A stretch of 5,824 nt of DNA from Oscillospiraceae bacterium (lineage in GTDB: Bacteria; Bacillota_A; Clostridia; Oscillospirales; Oscillospiraceae). Each line of letters begins with the position of its first letter. The stretch's first letter is position 1. Shown here one piece after another: positions 1 through 5,822 of the stretch. The notes beneath the pieces are model-generated. The model worked only from the letters and a program-made list of their open reading frames with translations, was not told where the DNA came from and made no database searches. Location of the stretch: the NCBI GenBank assembly GCA_017455225.1, contig JAFTBL010000015.1, positions 1-5,824 of the forward strand. The letters are read 5' to 3'. The position numbers and the translations under genes were made by a program.

Positions 1-135
1 ATCGGTATTAATCGTGTTTTTCAGCGATTAGAAGTGATTTGCACATTTCTCGCTCTGAATTTGGAGAAACTTTGGGGAGTTTTGGAGAACACTTTGGAGA
101 ATCTCCAAACGAACACTCCCTATAATTCTCTGTAG
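1..135 (+). other. Possible 3' end of a convergent plus-strand gene (weak)
   Basis: One plus-strand frame is open from the window edge to a TAG at 133-135, 44 codons, ending 6 nt from the lysS stop codon. The deduced tail (LEKLWGVLENTLENLQTNT, ending PYNSL) is leucine- and glutamate-rich and resembles no family I know. No in-frame ATG is present, so any gene would begin outside the window. The sequence is much more AT-rich than the neighbouring genes, and an open frame of this length can arise by chance in such DNA. Plain intergenic DNA is equally likely. Confidence 0.2.
60..109. repeat. Helically spaced TTTGGRGA repeats ending in a palindrome
   Basis: Four copies begin at 60 (TTTGGAGA), 71 (TTTGGGGA), 81 (TTTGGAGA) and 93 (TTTGGAGA), at steps of 11, 10 and 12 bp. 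The last copy is joined to its own reverse complement, TTTGGAGA-A-TCTCCAAA (93-109). GAACACT occurs at 87-93 and again at 111-117. The array is downstream of lysS. The spacing of about one helical turn suggests protein binding sites on one DNA face, but no function is shown. Confidence 0.6.
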
Positions 136-141
136 CACAGG

Positions 142-1650
142 TTATTTCTGCGTTTCCTTATCTAAGGGTTTCATTGTCGGGAACAATATCACATCCCGGA
201 TGGAATCGGTGCCGCAGAGCATCATGCTGCAGCGGTCGATGCCGAAGCCGAGGCCGCCGGTGGGCGGCATGCCGTACTCCAGCGCCAGCACGAAGTCCTC
301 GTCCATCATGTCGGCCTCTTCGTCGCCGTTGGCGCGCTTGGCCGCCTGCGCCTTGAACCGCTCGTACTGGTCGATGGGGTCGTTCAGCTCGGAGAAGGCG
401 TTGCCCATCTCACAGCCGCAGATGAACGCCTCGTACCGCTCCGTCAGATGGGGATCGGTGGGGCTGCGCTTGGCCAGCGGGCTGACCTCCACGGGGTACA
501 TGGTGATGAAGGTGGGCTGGACCAGCGTCTCCTCCACCTTCTGGTCGAAGGTCTCGTACAGGGCGTTGCCCCAGGTGTGATCCACGCCCTCCATGTCCAC
601 GCCCACGCTCCTGGCCAGCTCCACGCCGGCGTCGGCGTCGCCCTCGCAGGCCATGAAGTCCGCGCCGGTGACGGCCTTGACGGCATCGGCCATGGTAACA
701 CGGCGCCAGGAGGGGGTCAGATCGATATCGTTGCCCAGCCACTTGACCTGATAGGTGCCCAAAATCTCCATGGCGGCGCCGGAGATGATGCCCTCCAGAA
801 TGTCCATCATGCCGTCCAGATTGGTGAAGGCCTGATAGAGCTCGCAGGTGGTAAACTCCGGGTTGTGCTTGGTGTCCATGCCCTCGTTGCGGAAGATGCG
901 GCCCACCTCGAACACCCGCTCCATGCCGCCCACGATCAGCCGCTTCAGGTGCAGCTCGGTGGCGATGCGCATATACATATCGATATCCAGCGTGTTATGA
1001 TGGGTGATAAAGGGGCGGGCGTTGGCGCCGCCGGCAATGGTGTTCAGCACGGGAGTCTCCACCTCCATGAAGCCGCGATCCTCCAGATAGCGGCGCAGGA
1101 AGGAGACAAACCGGCTGCGGATCTCAAAATTGCGCTTGGACTCCGGGTTCACGATCAGATCCACGTAGCGCTGGCGATAGCGCAGTTCCTTGTCCTGCAG
1201 ACCGTGAAACTTCTCCGGCAGAGGCTGAAGGGACTTGCTCAGCAGTGTGATCTCCCGGGCGCGGACGCTCATTTCACCCCGCTGGGTGCGGAACACATCG
1301 CCCTTGACGCCCACGATATCGCCGATATCGTACTTTTTGAACCGCTCGTAGGCCTCCTCGTCCATCTCGTCGCTGCGGGCGTAGATCTGGATGCGGCCGG
1401 ACTTGTCCTGCAGGTCGCAGAAGGACACCTTGCCCATGCCCCGCTTGCTCATCAGCCGGCCGGCCACGGACACGGTGCTGCCCTCCAGCGCGTCAAAATC
1501 GTCCTTGATCTCACGGGCGTGATGGGTCACGTCGTAGGTGGTGATCTCAAAGGGGTTCTGCCCCGCCTCCTGCAGGGCGCGGAGCTTGTCGCGCCGGATG
1601 CGGAGGATCTCGCTCAATTCCTGCTGGGGCTGGTTGTTATGCTCTGCCAT
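142..1650 (-). CDS. lysS: Lysyl-tRNA synthetase, class II (LysRS)
   Basis: This cytosolic enzyme charges tRNA-Lys with lysine using ATP. The 502-residue length matches bacterial class II LysRS. An N-terminal helix (about 8-30) precedes an OB-fold anticodon-binding domain (about 58-137, including VAGRLMSKRGMGKVSFCDLQ). The class II catalytic core follows. Motif 1 lies around 177-202 (RSRFVSFLRRYLEDRGFMEV). Motif 2 lies around 246-275, with FRNEG at 253-257 and its ATP-contacting arginine R254. Motif 3 is GGLGFGIDR at 465-473, ending in R473. The lysine-specific RPF-TH segment is at 212-217. The ATG at 1650 has AAAGGAG 9 nt upstream. The gene starts 29 nt after greA, with no promoter of its own visible in the gap, so it is probably co-transcribed with greA. 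No T-box leader is seen. Nothing looks truncated. Confidence 0.98.
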   Translation of the reverse strand: MAEHNNQPQQELSEILRIRRDKLRALQEAGQNPFEITTYDVTHHAREIKDDFDALEGSTVSVAGRLMSKRGMGKVSFCDLQDKSGRIQIYARSDEMDEEAYERFKKYDIGDIVGVKGDVFRTQRGEMSVRAREITLLSKSLQPLPEKFHGLQDKELRYRQRYVDLIVNPESKRNFEIRSRFVSFLRRYLEDRGFMEVETPVLNTIAGGANARPFITHHNTLDIDMYMRIATELHLKRLIVGGMERVFEVGRIFRNEGMDTKHNPEFTTCELYQAFTNLDGMMDILEGIISGAAMEILGTYQVKWLGNDIDLTPSWRRVTMADAVKAVTGADFMACEGDADAGVELARSVGVDMEGVDHTWGNALYETFDQKVEETLVQPTFITMYPVEVSPLAKRSPTDPHLTERYEAFICGCEMGNAFSELNDPIDQYERFKAQAAKRANGDEEADMMDEDFVLALEYGMPPTGGLGFGIDRCSMMLCGTDSIRDVILFPTMKPLDKETQK

Positions 1651-1679
1651 ACACGGCTTCTCCTTTCGTATAACGGGCT

Positions 1680-2153
1680 TCAGCGCTCGATGGCGTCGAC
1701 GCGGTAACGGATCACGCCCCGGGGCGCCTCCACGTTGACTTCATCGCCCACCTTGGCGCCCATCAGCGCCTTGCCGAAGGGGGAATCCTCACTGACGGCG
1801 CGGCTCATCACGTCCGCCTCCTGTGAGCCCACGATGCGGTAAGGCGGCAGAGCCTGCCCGTTGGCCAGATTGGTCACCGTCACGCGGCAGCCGATGGAGA
1901 TCTTGTCGGAATCCTCCGCCTCGTCCACGATCACAGCGTGGAGCAGGATATCCTCCAGCTCGGCAATGCGGGAGTAAAGCTTGCCCTGCTCATTCTTCGC
2001 CTCGTCGTATTCGCTGTTCTCGCTCAAATCGCCGAAGCCTCTGGCCTCCTTGATGAGCTCTGCGATCTCGTCGGCGCGGGTGGTCTTGCTGTAATCCAGT
2101 TCTTTTTTCAGCTCGTCGTACCGCTCCCGGCTCATTTTAAACTCTTTTACCAT
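1680..2153 (-). CDS. greA: Transcription elongation factor GreA
   Basis: GreA enters the RNA polymerase secondary channel and stimulates cleavage of backtracked transcripts. From the ATG at 2153 the product is 157 residues, close to the 158 of E. coli GreA. The N-terminal antiparallel coiled coil covers about 7-75. Its tip carries GDLSENSEYDEAKNEQ (41-56), with the catalytic acidic pair D42 and E45 corresponding to E. coli D41 and E44. The C-terminal FKBP-like domain (about 83-157) ends in GAKVGDEVNVEAPRGVIRYR. The frame stays open upstream to 2222, but that extension (MMYYNQSLCRHARR...) is unlike GreA and overlaps the predicted transcription start. The ATG at 2153 has tandem purine boxes, AAGGAG 15 nt and AAAGGA 9 nt upstream, so it is preferred. 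An internal ATG at 2135 has a weaker site. A consensus promoter lies just upstream and lysS follows. Confidence 0.97.
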   Translation of the reverse strand: MVKEFKMSRERYDELKKELDYSKTTRADEIAELIKEARGFGDLSENSEYDEAKNEQGKLYSRIAELEDILLHAVIVDEAEDSDKISIGCRVTVTNLANGQALPPYRIVGSQEADVMSRAVSEDSPFGKALMGAKVGDEVNVEAPRGVIRYRVDAIER

Positions 2154-2162
2154 ATCCTGCGA

Positions 2163-2174
2163 TCCTTTCTCCTT
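2163..2174 (-). promoter_or_regulatory. Tandem ribosome binding boxes of greA
   Basis: AAGGAG (2174-2169) runs directly into AAAGGA (2168-2163) on the minus strand. The second box is 9 nt from the ATG at 2153 and is the likely functional one; the first is 15 nt away. Together they decide the 157-residue start over the longer open frame. Confidence 0.7.
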
Positions 2175-2178
2175 CGCC

Positions 2179-2198
2179 TGCCGCCTGGCGTGGCGGCA
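2179..2198 (-). promoter_or_regulatory. Leader hairpin upstream of greA
   Basis: On the minus strand, TGCCGCC (2198-2192) and GGCGGCA (2185-2179) form a perfect 7-bp stem with the loop ACGCCA. It ends 4 nt before the AAGGAG box. No U-tract follows, so it is not a terminator. Both arms and most of the loop match the ftsE leader hairpin. Confidence 0.55.
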
Positions 2199-2227
2199 CA
2201 ACGATTGGTTATAGTACATCACATTGC

Positions 2228-2256
2228 ATTATAGTGAGTTTCCACCCCCCTGTCAA
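2228..2256 (-). promoter_or_regulatory. Perfect consensus sigma-A promoter of greA-lysS
   Basis: On the minus strand, TTGACA (2256-2251) and TATAAT (2233-2228) both match consensus exactly, with a 17-bp spacer containing a run of six G. The -35 box contains the stop codon TGA (2255-2253) of the preceding gene. Transcription should start near 2221, giving a leader of about 68 nt. This predicts strong, constitutive expression of greA and lysS. Confidence 0.9.
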
Positions 2257-2954
2257 GCGTTGGTTCCCAAGCCATCTACCCGGATCTCCTTCGTCTGCAG
2301 GGCGCCGCCGGCCCAAAGCGCGCTCACCAGTTCCGGCGTGACGCTCCACGGCGCAAGCCGCTGCTCCCACGCCCCGGGCAGGGCATAGCGCACGCTCTGA
2401 CGCCGGGCGCCCTCCGGCCCCAGCAACAGGGCCGGCGCCGGACAGCACGGCATGTCGAAACACACCTGCACCGCCGGATACCGGCCTGCCTCCTGCCCGG
2501 CGGAGAGGCCGTATCTTTGCCACAGAAAACGCTGCAGCGGCGCCGCATCCGGCAAAGCCAATATGAGATAGCGGCTGCGGCGTGCCAGCAGCTCCGCCGC
2601 CTGCTGCACCTCCGGCGACAGCGCAGGTGCCGACAACAGCGTCGCCCCGCCCGTCAGATCCACGGAACGCTGGGCGCACAGTTTGTCCAGCAGCTGGGGC
2701 AGCAGCGCCCGGCGCAGCGCCAAATCATCCAGCAGGCGCACGTCCCCCCGCCATGCGTCCGGCCAGCCCGGTGCCGTGACACAGCGGCGCAGTCCCTGCC
2801 CGTGCAGCTTTTTCACCGTGCGCAGTACCCGGCGCTCCACCCGGCGGGCAGTGCCCTGCGCCGTAACACAGCAAAACCGTGCGGCGCCCACCCGGCGCAC
2901 CGTCACGTCCACCCGGGGGCGACCCTCCGGTTTCCACAAGAAATAGCCCAGCAT
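2253..2954 (-). CDS. Unrecognised 233-residue arginine-rich protein
   Basis: I do not recognise this family. The frame is open, GC-rich like its neighbours, and has a convincing start. The ATG at 2954 is preceded by GGGAGGGA, with the GGAGG core 8 nt away. An in-frame GTG at 2972 would add six residues but lacks a ribosome binding site and lies in a hairpin loop. The product is basic and arginine-rich, with no signal peptide or clear membrane segment. Likely strands are at 14-21 (RVDVTVRR), 25-31 (ARFCCVT), 129-135 (YLILALP) and 162-168 (VQVCFDM), alternating with leucine-rich helices at 72-95 and 113-127. This suggests a small alpha/beta cytosolic fold. Seven cysteines (28, 29, 58, 93, 165, 170, 171) include a C-x4-CC cluster, but no zinc-site pattern is convincing. 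It sits between the hydrolase and greA, with its own promoter and a ribosome-site hairpin. Its function is unknown. Confidence 0.8.
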   Translation of the reverse strand: MLGYFLWKPEGRPRVDVTVRRVGAARFCCVTAQGTARRVERRVLRTVKKLHGQGLRRCVTAPGWPDAWRGDVRLLDDLALRRALLPQLLDKLCAQRSVDLTGGATLLSAPALSPEVQQAAELLARRSRYLILALPDAAPLQRFLWQRYGLSAGQEAGRYPAVQVCFDMPCCPAPALLLGPEGARRQSVRYALPGAWEQRLAPWSVTPELVSALWAGGALQTKEIRVDGLGTNA

Positions 2955-2960
2955 AGAGAA

Positions 2961-2993
2961 TCCCTCCCGCACCAGTGTATGGCGCGGGAGGGA
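2961..2993 (-). promoter_or_regulatory. Hairpin enclosing the ribosome binding site of the unknown gene
   Basis: On the minus strand, TCCCTCCCGC (2993-2984) pairs perfectly with GCGGGAGGGA (2970-2961). After one mismatch, CCA and TGG add three inner pairs around a 5-nt loop. The GGAGG core (2967-2963) that positions the ATG at 2954 is entirely within the 3' arm, so in a full-length transcript the ribosome site would be paired. The bases after the stem are ATTCTCT rather than a U-tract, so it is a poor intrinsic terminator. Confidence 0.7.
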
Positions 2994-2995
2994 GG

Positions 2996-3024
2996 ATTAT
3001 ACAGCTTTGGCCGCCGCTTACCAA
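2996..3024 (-). promoter_or_regulatory. Probable sigma-A promoter for the unknown gene, overlapping the hydrolase stop codon
   Basis: On the minus strand, TTGGTA (3024-3019, 4 of 6 consensus) and a perfect TATAAT (3001-2996) are separated by 17 bp. The last bases of the -35 box are part of the hydrolase stop codon TAA (3020-3018). The expected start falls at about 2990-2985, inside the 5' arm of the following hairpin. That stretch is pyrimidine-rich, and the nearest initiating purine is the G at 2985, which lowers confidence in the exact start. Confidence 0.6.
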
Positions 3025-4151
3025 TCGTAGCGGATATAGCCGGGCAGATAGTCCAGCGGGTTCATCAAAAGCCCGTTTTCATGTACCTCGAAATGGATGT
3101 GGGGGCCGGTGGAATTGCCGGTGGAGCCCACCAGTCCGATGACCTGCCCCTGCGTTACCGTCTGACCCTCGGACACGAGGACGGTGCTCATGTGGGCGTA
3201 CAGGGTATAGGTGCTGTTGGAGCCGTGGGTGATGGCCACATAGTTGCCGTAGCCGCCGTTCCAGCCGTAGCTGGCGATGGTCACCACGCCGGCCTTGGCC
3301 GCCAGAATGTTGCTGCCCCACGGAGCGCCGATATCCACGCCCGTGTGGTTGGTGGTGCCGACGTAGTTGGTGGACGCCGCGCTGCGGTAGCCGATGGGCG
3401 AGGTGATCAGCCGCGTCACATTGGTAGGCCAGATGTAGCCGCCGGCGCCGCCGGGCAGATTGGCCAGCCGCGCCGCCTCCTCCGCCTCCTTGATCTTCTT
3501 CTCAATGGCGGCGGCCTGCGCCTCCATTTCATCGTACAGCTTCTTGGCGGCCGCTGCGTCCGCAGCATACTGCTGGACGACGGCGGTGGCGGCGGCGATC
3601 TCCTCCTCCAGCTCCGCCCGGGTCGCCTCCAGCTCCGTCTTATGGGTCTCCAGCTCCTCCTGATGGATAGACAGCGTCTCCCGGGTCTGACGGAGCGAGT
3701 CAATGACGGACTGATCGTAGTCCATGACCTCGTTGACAAAATCCAGCCGGCTCAGGAGATCGGCAAAGCTGGTGGCCTTGAACAGCACCGACCAGTAGGA
3801 CACGGTGCCCCGTTCCTCTTCTTCCCGTACCTGTCGGCAAAACAGCTCGTACTGCTCCTGCTCCTCCGCCTGTGTCTGCTCGATCTGCGTCTCGGTCTCG
3901 CTGATCTGGGCGGTCAGTACGTCGATCTGGGACAGAAGCACGTTGTTGCGCTCGTCCAGCAGGTTCTTCTGGTACACGGCGTCATATTCCTTGGCCTGCG
4001 CGTCCTTCAGCTGCTGCTTCAGCTCTGCGGCCTTGGCCTGCGTTTCCTTCAGCTGGTCGCCCAGATTGTCCGCCGCGGCAGAGCGCGGGAAGCAAACCAT
4101 GCCAAGCAGCATGGCCAGCGCCAGCAATGCGGTATAAATACGCTTTTTCAT
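3018..4151 (-). CDS. Secreted coiled-coil M23 peptidoglycan hydrolase (PcsB/EnvC-like, FtsEX partner)
   Basis: This is a 377-residue cell-wall endopeptidase or its activator. A signal peptide (KKR, then a hydrophobic core at about 5-20, with an AAA-D cleavage site near 27) sends it across the membrane. C20 does not sit in a lipobox. Two long coiled-coil stretches (about 28-112 and 145-230) flank a non-coiled hook (115-143: VSYWSVLFKATSFADLLSRL) typical of PcsB-type proteins held by FtsX. The C-terminal LytM/M23 domain (about 239-370) has the full metal and catalytic set. H269 and D273 (HTGVD) and H353 are the expected Zn ligands, with H320 (YAHMS) and H351 (HIHFEV) catalytic, so it should be an active enzyme rather than a degenerate EnvC-type activator. 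It starts 13 nt after ftsX with AAAGGGG 5 nt upstream, which fits one FtsEX-hydrolase operon. The exact bond cut cannot be read from the sequence. Confidence 0.95.
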   Translation of the reverse strand: MKKRIYTALLALAMLLGMVCFPRSAAADNLGDQLKETQAKAAELKQQLKDAQAKEYDAVYQKNLLDERNNVLLSQIDVLTAQISETETQIEQTQAEEQEQYELFCRQVREEEERGTVSYWSVLFKATSFADLLSRLDFVNEVMDYDQSVIDSLRQTRETLSIHQEELETHKTELEATRAELEEEIAAATAVVQQYAADAAAAKKLYDEMEAQAAAIEKKIKEAEEAARLANLPGGAGGYIWPTNVTRLITSPIGYRSAASTNYVGTTNHTGVDIGAPWGSNILAAKAGVVTIASYGWNGGYGNYVAITHGSNSTYTLYAHMSTVLVSEGQTVTQGQVIGLVGSTGNSTGPHIHFEVHENGLLMNPLDYLPGYIRYDW

Positions 4152-4164
4152 AAACGCCCCTTTC

Positions 4165-5055
4165 TCACACCCGCAGGAACCGGCGGATTGCCATCAGGCT
4201 GCCGCCTACGCCCACGGCCAGGCCTACCACCAGGAAGGCCAGCGCCACCGGCATCCAGATCTTGTCAAAGGTGACCACCCGCAGAAGCTGCAGCGTATCC
4301 GAGGCGGCGATCCCCTGCGCAATGGCGCGGTAGAGCAGCCACTGCAGCGCGAAGGCCACCACCGCGCTGATAAACCCCAGCAGCAGTCCCTCGTACACAA
4401 AGGGCCAGCGGATAAAGCCGTCCGTGGCGCCCACCATCTTCATGATGGCGATCTCGTCCTTCCGGTCAAAGGTGGTCAGCTTGATGGTGTTGGAGATGAT
4501 GAACACCGACACGATCAGCAGCACGGCGATCAGGGCGATGCTGATGACGCCGGCGATATTGCGCACCGTGAGGAAGCCGTTGGAGATGTCCTCGTCGGCG
4601 CGCACCTTGACAATGCCGTCATCCTCCATCCCCCGCAGCGCCGCTACCGTGGCGCCCATCTGATCCAGATCCGTGAGATGGATCACAAAGCGGTGGCGGA
4701 AGATCTCCGGATCCAGATCGCTGTAAAGATCGTCCTCGTCATACTGTGCCACGTAGTTGTCCCGCGCCTCCTGCCGGGACACGAAGGTGCAGTCTCTCAC
4801 GTTGGGAAGCGCCGCGATGCGCGGCTGCAGACTGCGGGCCTCCTCCTCGGTCAGCGCCTCGTCCACGAAAGCCAGAACCGCGTTCTCGCGCTGCAGATCC
4901 TTCAAATTCTCGTTGGCATTGTACGCCACCAGAGAGAACGTGCCCATGATCAGCAGGCACGCCACCGTGATGCCGATGGCGGCAAAGGACATGAAGCCGT
5001 GGGAGAACATATTGCGCCCGCCCTCCCGGGCAAAATAGCTGAAATTATGTCTCAT
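4165..5055 (-). CDS. ftsX: Cell division membrane protein FtsX
   Basis: FtsX is the membrane subunit of the FtsEX complex. It is a type VII ABC (MacB-like) mechanotransmitter rather than a transporter, and passes FtsE ATPase cycles to an extracellular peptidoglycan hydrolase. The 296-residue length and short cytosolic N-terminus match Gram-positive FtsX, shorter than E. coli FtsX. Four hydrophobic segments fit the family topology: TM1 about 21-44, TM2 about 164-190, TM3 about 219-245 and TM4 about 267-288. The extracellular domain (about 45-163) is rich in acidic residues (YDEDDLYSDLDPE at 105-117). The family segment FDRKDEIAIMKMVGAT (196-211), between TM2 and TM3, should contact FtsE. The ATG overlaps the ftsE stop codon as ATGA, which implies translational coupling. 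GAGGTGG lies just upstream. The hydrolase downstream is the expected partner. Confidence 0.96.
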   Translation of the reverse strand: MRHNFSYFAREGGRNMFSHGFMSFAAIGITVACLLIMGTFSLVAYNANENLKDLQRENAVLAFVDEALTEEEARSLQPRIAALPNVRDCTFVSRQEARDNYVAQYDEDDLYSDLDPEIFRHRFVIHLTDLDQMGATVAALRGMEDDGIVKVRADEDISNGFLTVRNIAGVISIALIAVLLIVSVFIISNTIKLTTFDRKDEIAIMKMVGATDGFIRWPFVYEGLLLGFISAVVAFALQWLLYRAIAQGIAASDTLQLLRVVTFDKIWMPVALAFLVVGLAVGVGGSLMAIRRFLRV

Positions 5056-5735
5056 TTCCCCACCTCGTATACGCCCATGCGATCCCCTGCCAGCACGCCG
5101 CCCTCGATCATGATGACGCGCTTGTCGAACTGCTCCACCAAGCCCTTCTCATGGGTGACCACCACCACGGTGGTGCCCAGCGCGTTGATGCGCTCCAGCA
5201 GCGTCATGATCTCCAGCGAGCGGGCAGGATCCAGATTGCCGGTGGGCTCGTCTGCCACGATGGTGCTGGGGTTGTTCACCAGCGCCCGGGCAATGGCCAC
5301 GCGCTGCTGCTCGCCGCCGGAAAGCTCGTCGGGGTAGCGTTTTTCCTTGTCGGCAAGACCCACCAGCTCCAGTACGTAGGGGATGCGCTCGGCGATCTCC
5401 CGCCGGGGCGCGCCCACCGCGTGCATGGCCAGCGCCAGATTGTCAAACACCGTCCGGCTGGGGATCAGGCGGAAATCCTGAAAGATCACGCCCAGTGTGC
5501 GGCGCATCAGGGGGATCTGCCGCTCTGAGATCAGATTCATGTTGAACCCGTTGATCATCACCCGACCGTCGGTGGGGATGATCTCACCGGTCAGGATCTT
5601 GATGATGGTGGATTTGCCGGAGCCGGAGGGCCCCACCAGAAACACAAAGTCCCCATCCTCTATGGTAAACGAGACGCCCTGCAGCGCCTGTGTGCCGTTA
5701 TCGTACGTTTTCGCAACGTCCTTCAGCCGGATCAT
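5052..5735 (-). CDS. ftsE: Cell division ABC ATPase FtsE
   Basis: FtsE is the cytosolic ATPase of FtsEX. Its ATP cycle drives conformational change in FtsX and so activates a wall hydrolase at the septum or sidewall. The 227-residue length is typical. All nucleotide-binding motifs are intact: Walker A GPSGSGKST (35-43), Q-loop Q86 in FQDFRL, signature LSGGEQQR (138-145), Walker B IVADEP with D162 and E163, D-loop GNLD (166-169) and switch H195. FQDFRLIPSRTVFDN (85-99) resembles the FtsE consensus more than the related LolD/MacB ATPases, and the ftsX neighbour settles the call. The ATG at 5735 has AAGGAG 6 nt upstream and a sigma-A promoter about 60 nt upstream, so this is the first gene of the operon. 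Confidence 0.97.
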   Translation of the reverse strand: MIRLKDVAKTYDNGTQALQGVSFTIEDGDFVFLVGPSGSGKSTIIKILTGEIIPTDGRVMINGFNMNLISERQIPLMRRTLGVIFQDFRLIPSRTVFDNLALAMHAVGAPRREIAERIPYVLELVGLADKEKRYPDELSGGEQQRVAIARALVNNPSTIVADEPTGNLDPARSLEIMTLLERINALGTTVVVVTHEKGLVEQFDKRVIMIEGGVLAGDRMGVYEVGK

Positions 5736-5741
5736 CCTGTT

Positions 5742-5747
5742 CTCCTT
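5742..5747 (-). promoter_or_regulatory. Ribosome binding site of ftsE
   Basis: AAGGAG on the minus strand, with a 6-nt gap to the ATG at 5735. It supports this start for ftsE. Confidence 0.8.
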
Positions 5748-5754
5748 CTATCAT

Positions 5755-5773
5755 GCCGCCCTTGCATGGCGGC
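5755..5773 (-). promoter_or_regulatory. Leader hairpin upstream of ftsE
   Basis: On the minus strand, GCCGCC (5773-5768) and GGCGGC (5760-5755) form a 6-bp all-GC stem closing the 7-nt loop ATGCAAG. It lies between the predicted transcription start and the AAGGAG of ftsE, 7 nt before that box. It has no U-tract, so it is not an intrinsic terminator. A hairpin of nearly the same sequence lies in the greA leader. Its role is unknown; mRNA stability or protein binding are possibilities. Confidence 0.55.
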
Positions 5774-5793
5774 GGTTTTCGACTCTATGCAAC

Positions 5794-5822
5794 ATTATAC
5801 TCAAAAAGTTACAAAATGGCAA
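5794..5822 (-). promoter_or_regulatory. Sigma-A promoter of the ftsE-ftsX-hydrolase operon
   Basis: On the minus strand, TTGCCA (5822-5817, 5 of 6 consensus) and a perfect TATAAT (5799-5794) are separated by 17 bp. The region is AT-rich against GC-rich surroundings. Transcription should start near 5787, giving a leader of about 50 nt before ftsE. The window ends two bases beyond the -35 box, so upstream control sites cannot be seen. Confidence 0.85.

Noticed and set aside
9..30. Inverted repeat TAATCG/CGATTA as a terminator for lysS
   Set aside because: The 6-bp stem is AT-rich with a 10-nt loop, has no U-tract after it, and lies more than 100 nt past the lysS stop codon.
121..126. TATAAT on the plus strand as a promoter reading into the 3' end of lysS
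   Set aside because: No sequence resembling TTGACA lies 16-18 bp upstream, and the region is AT-rich enough for chance matches.
448..1707. Long open plus-strand frame of 419 codons opposite lysS
   Set aside because: It is exactly antisense to a full-length LysRS. Its translation is dominated by His, Ala, Gly and Val/Leu, which are the mirror of GC-rich codons, with no recognisable domain.
2154..2222. Longer GreA start adding 23 residues
   Set aside because: The extension is unlike any GreA N-terminus and covers the leader hairpin and predicted transcription start. The ATG at 2153 has good ribosome boxes.
2205..2235. Possible plus-strand promoter TTGGTT/TATAGT antisense to the unknown gene
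   Set aside because: The 19-bp spacer and weak boxes make it poor, and it overlaps the perfect minus-strand promoter, which explains the AT-rich sequence.
2961..2993. Hairpin as an intrinsic terminator of the ftsEX operon
   Set aside because: The stem is strong, but the following bases are ATTCTCT and then the ATG, not a run of U. Masking of the ribosome site explains its position better.
2517..4274. Open plus-strand frame of 585 codons opposite the hydrolase and unknown gene
   Set aside because: It spans two well-supported minus-strand genes and their junction, shows the low-complexity composition of an antisense shadow, and has no family motifs.
5736..5767. Short upstream open frame in the ftsE leader, starting at an ATG in the hairpin loop and ending in a TGA that overlaps the ftsE ATG
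   Set aside because: No ribosome binding site precedes the ATG, and the 11-codon peptide is arginine-rich with no attenuator-like codon run, so it is probably accidental.
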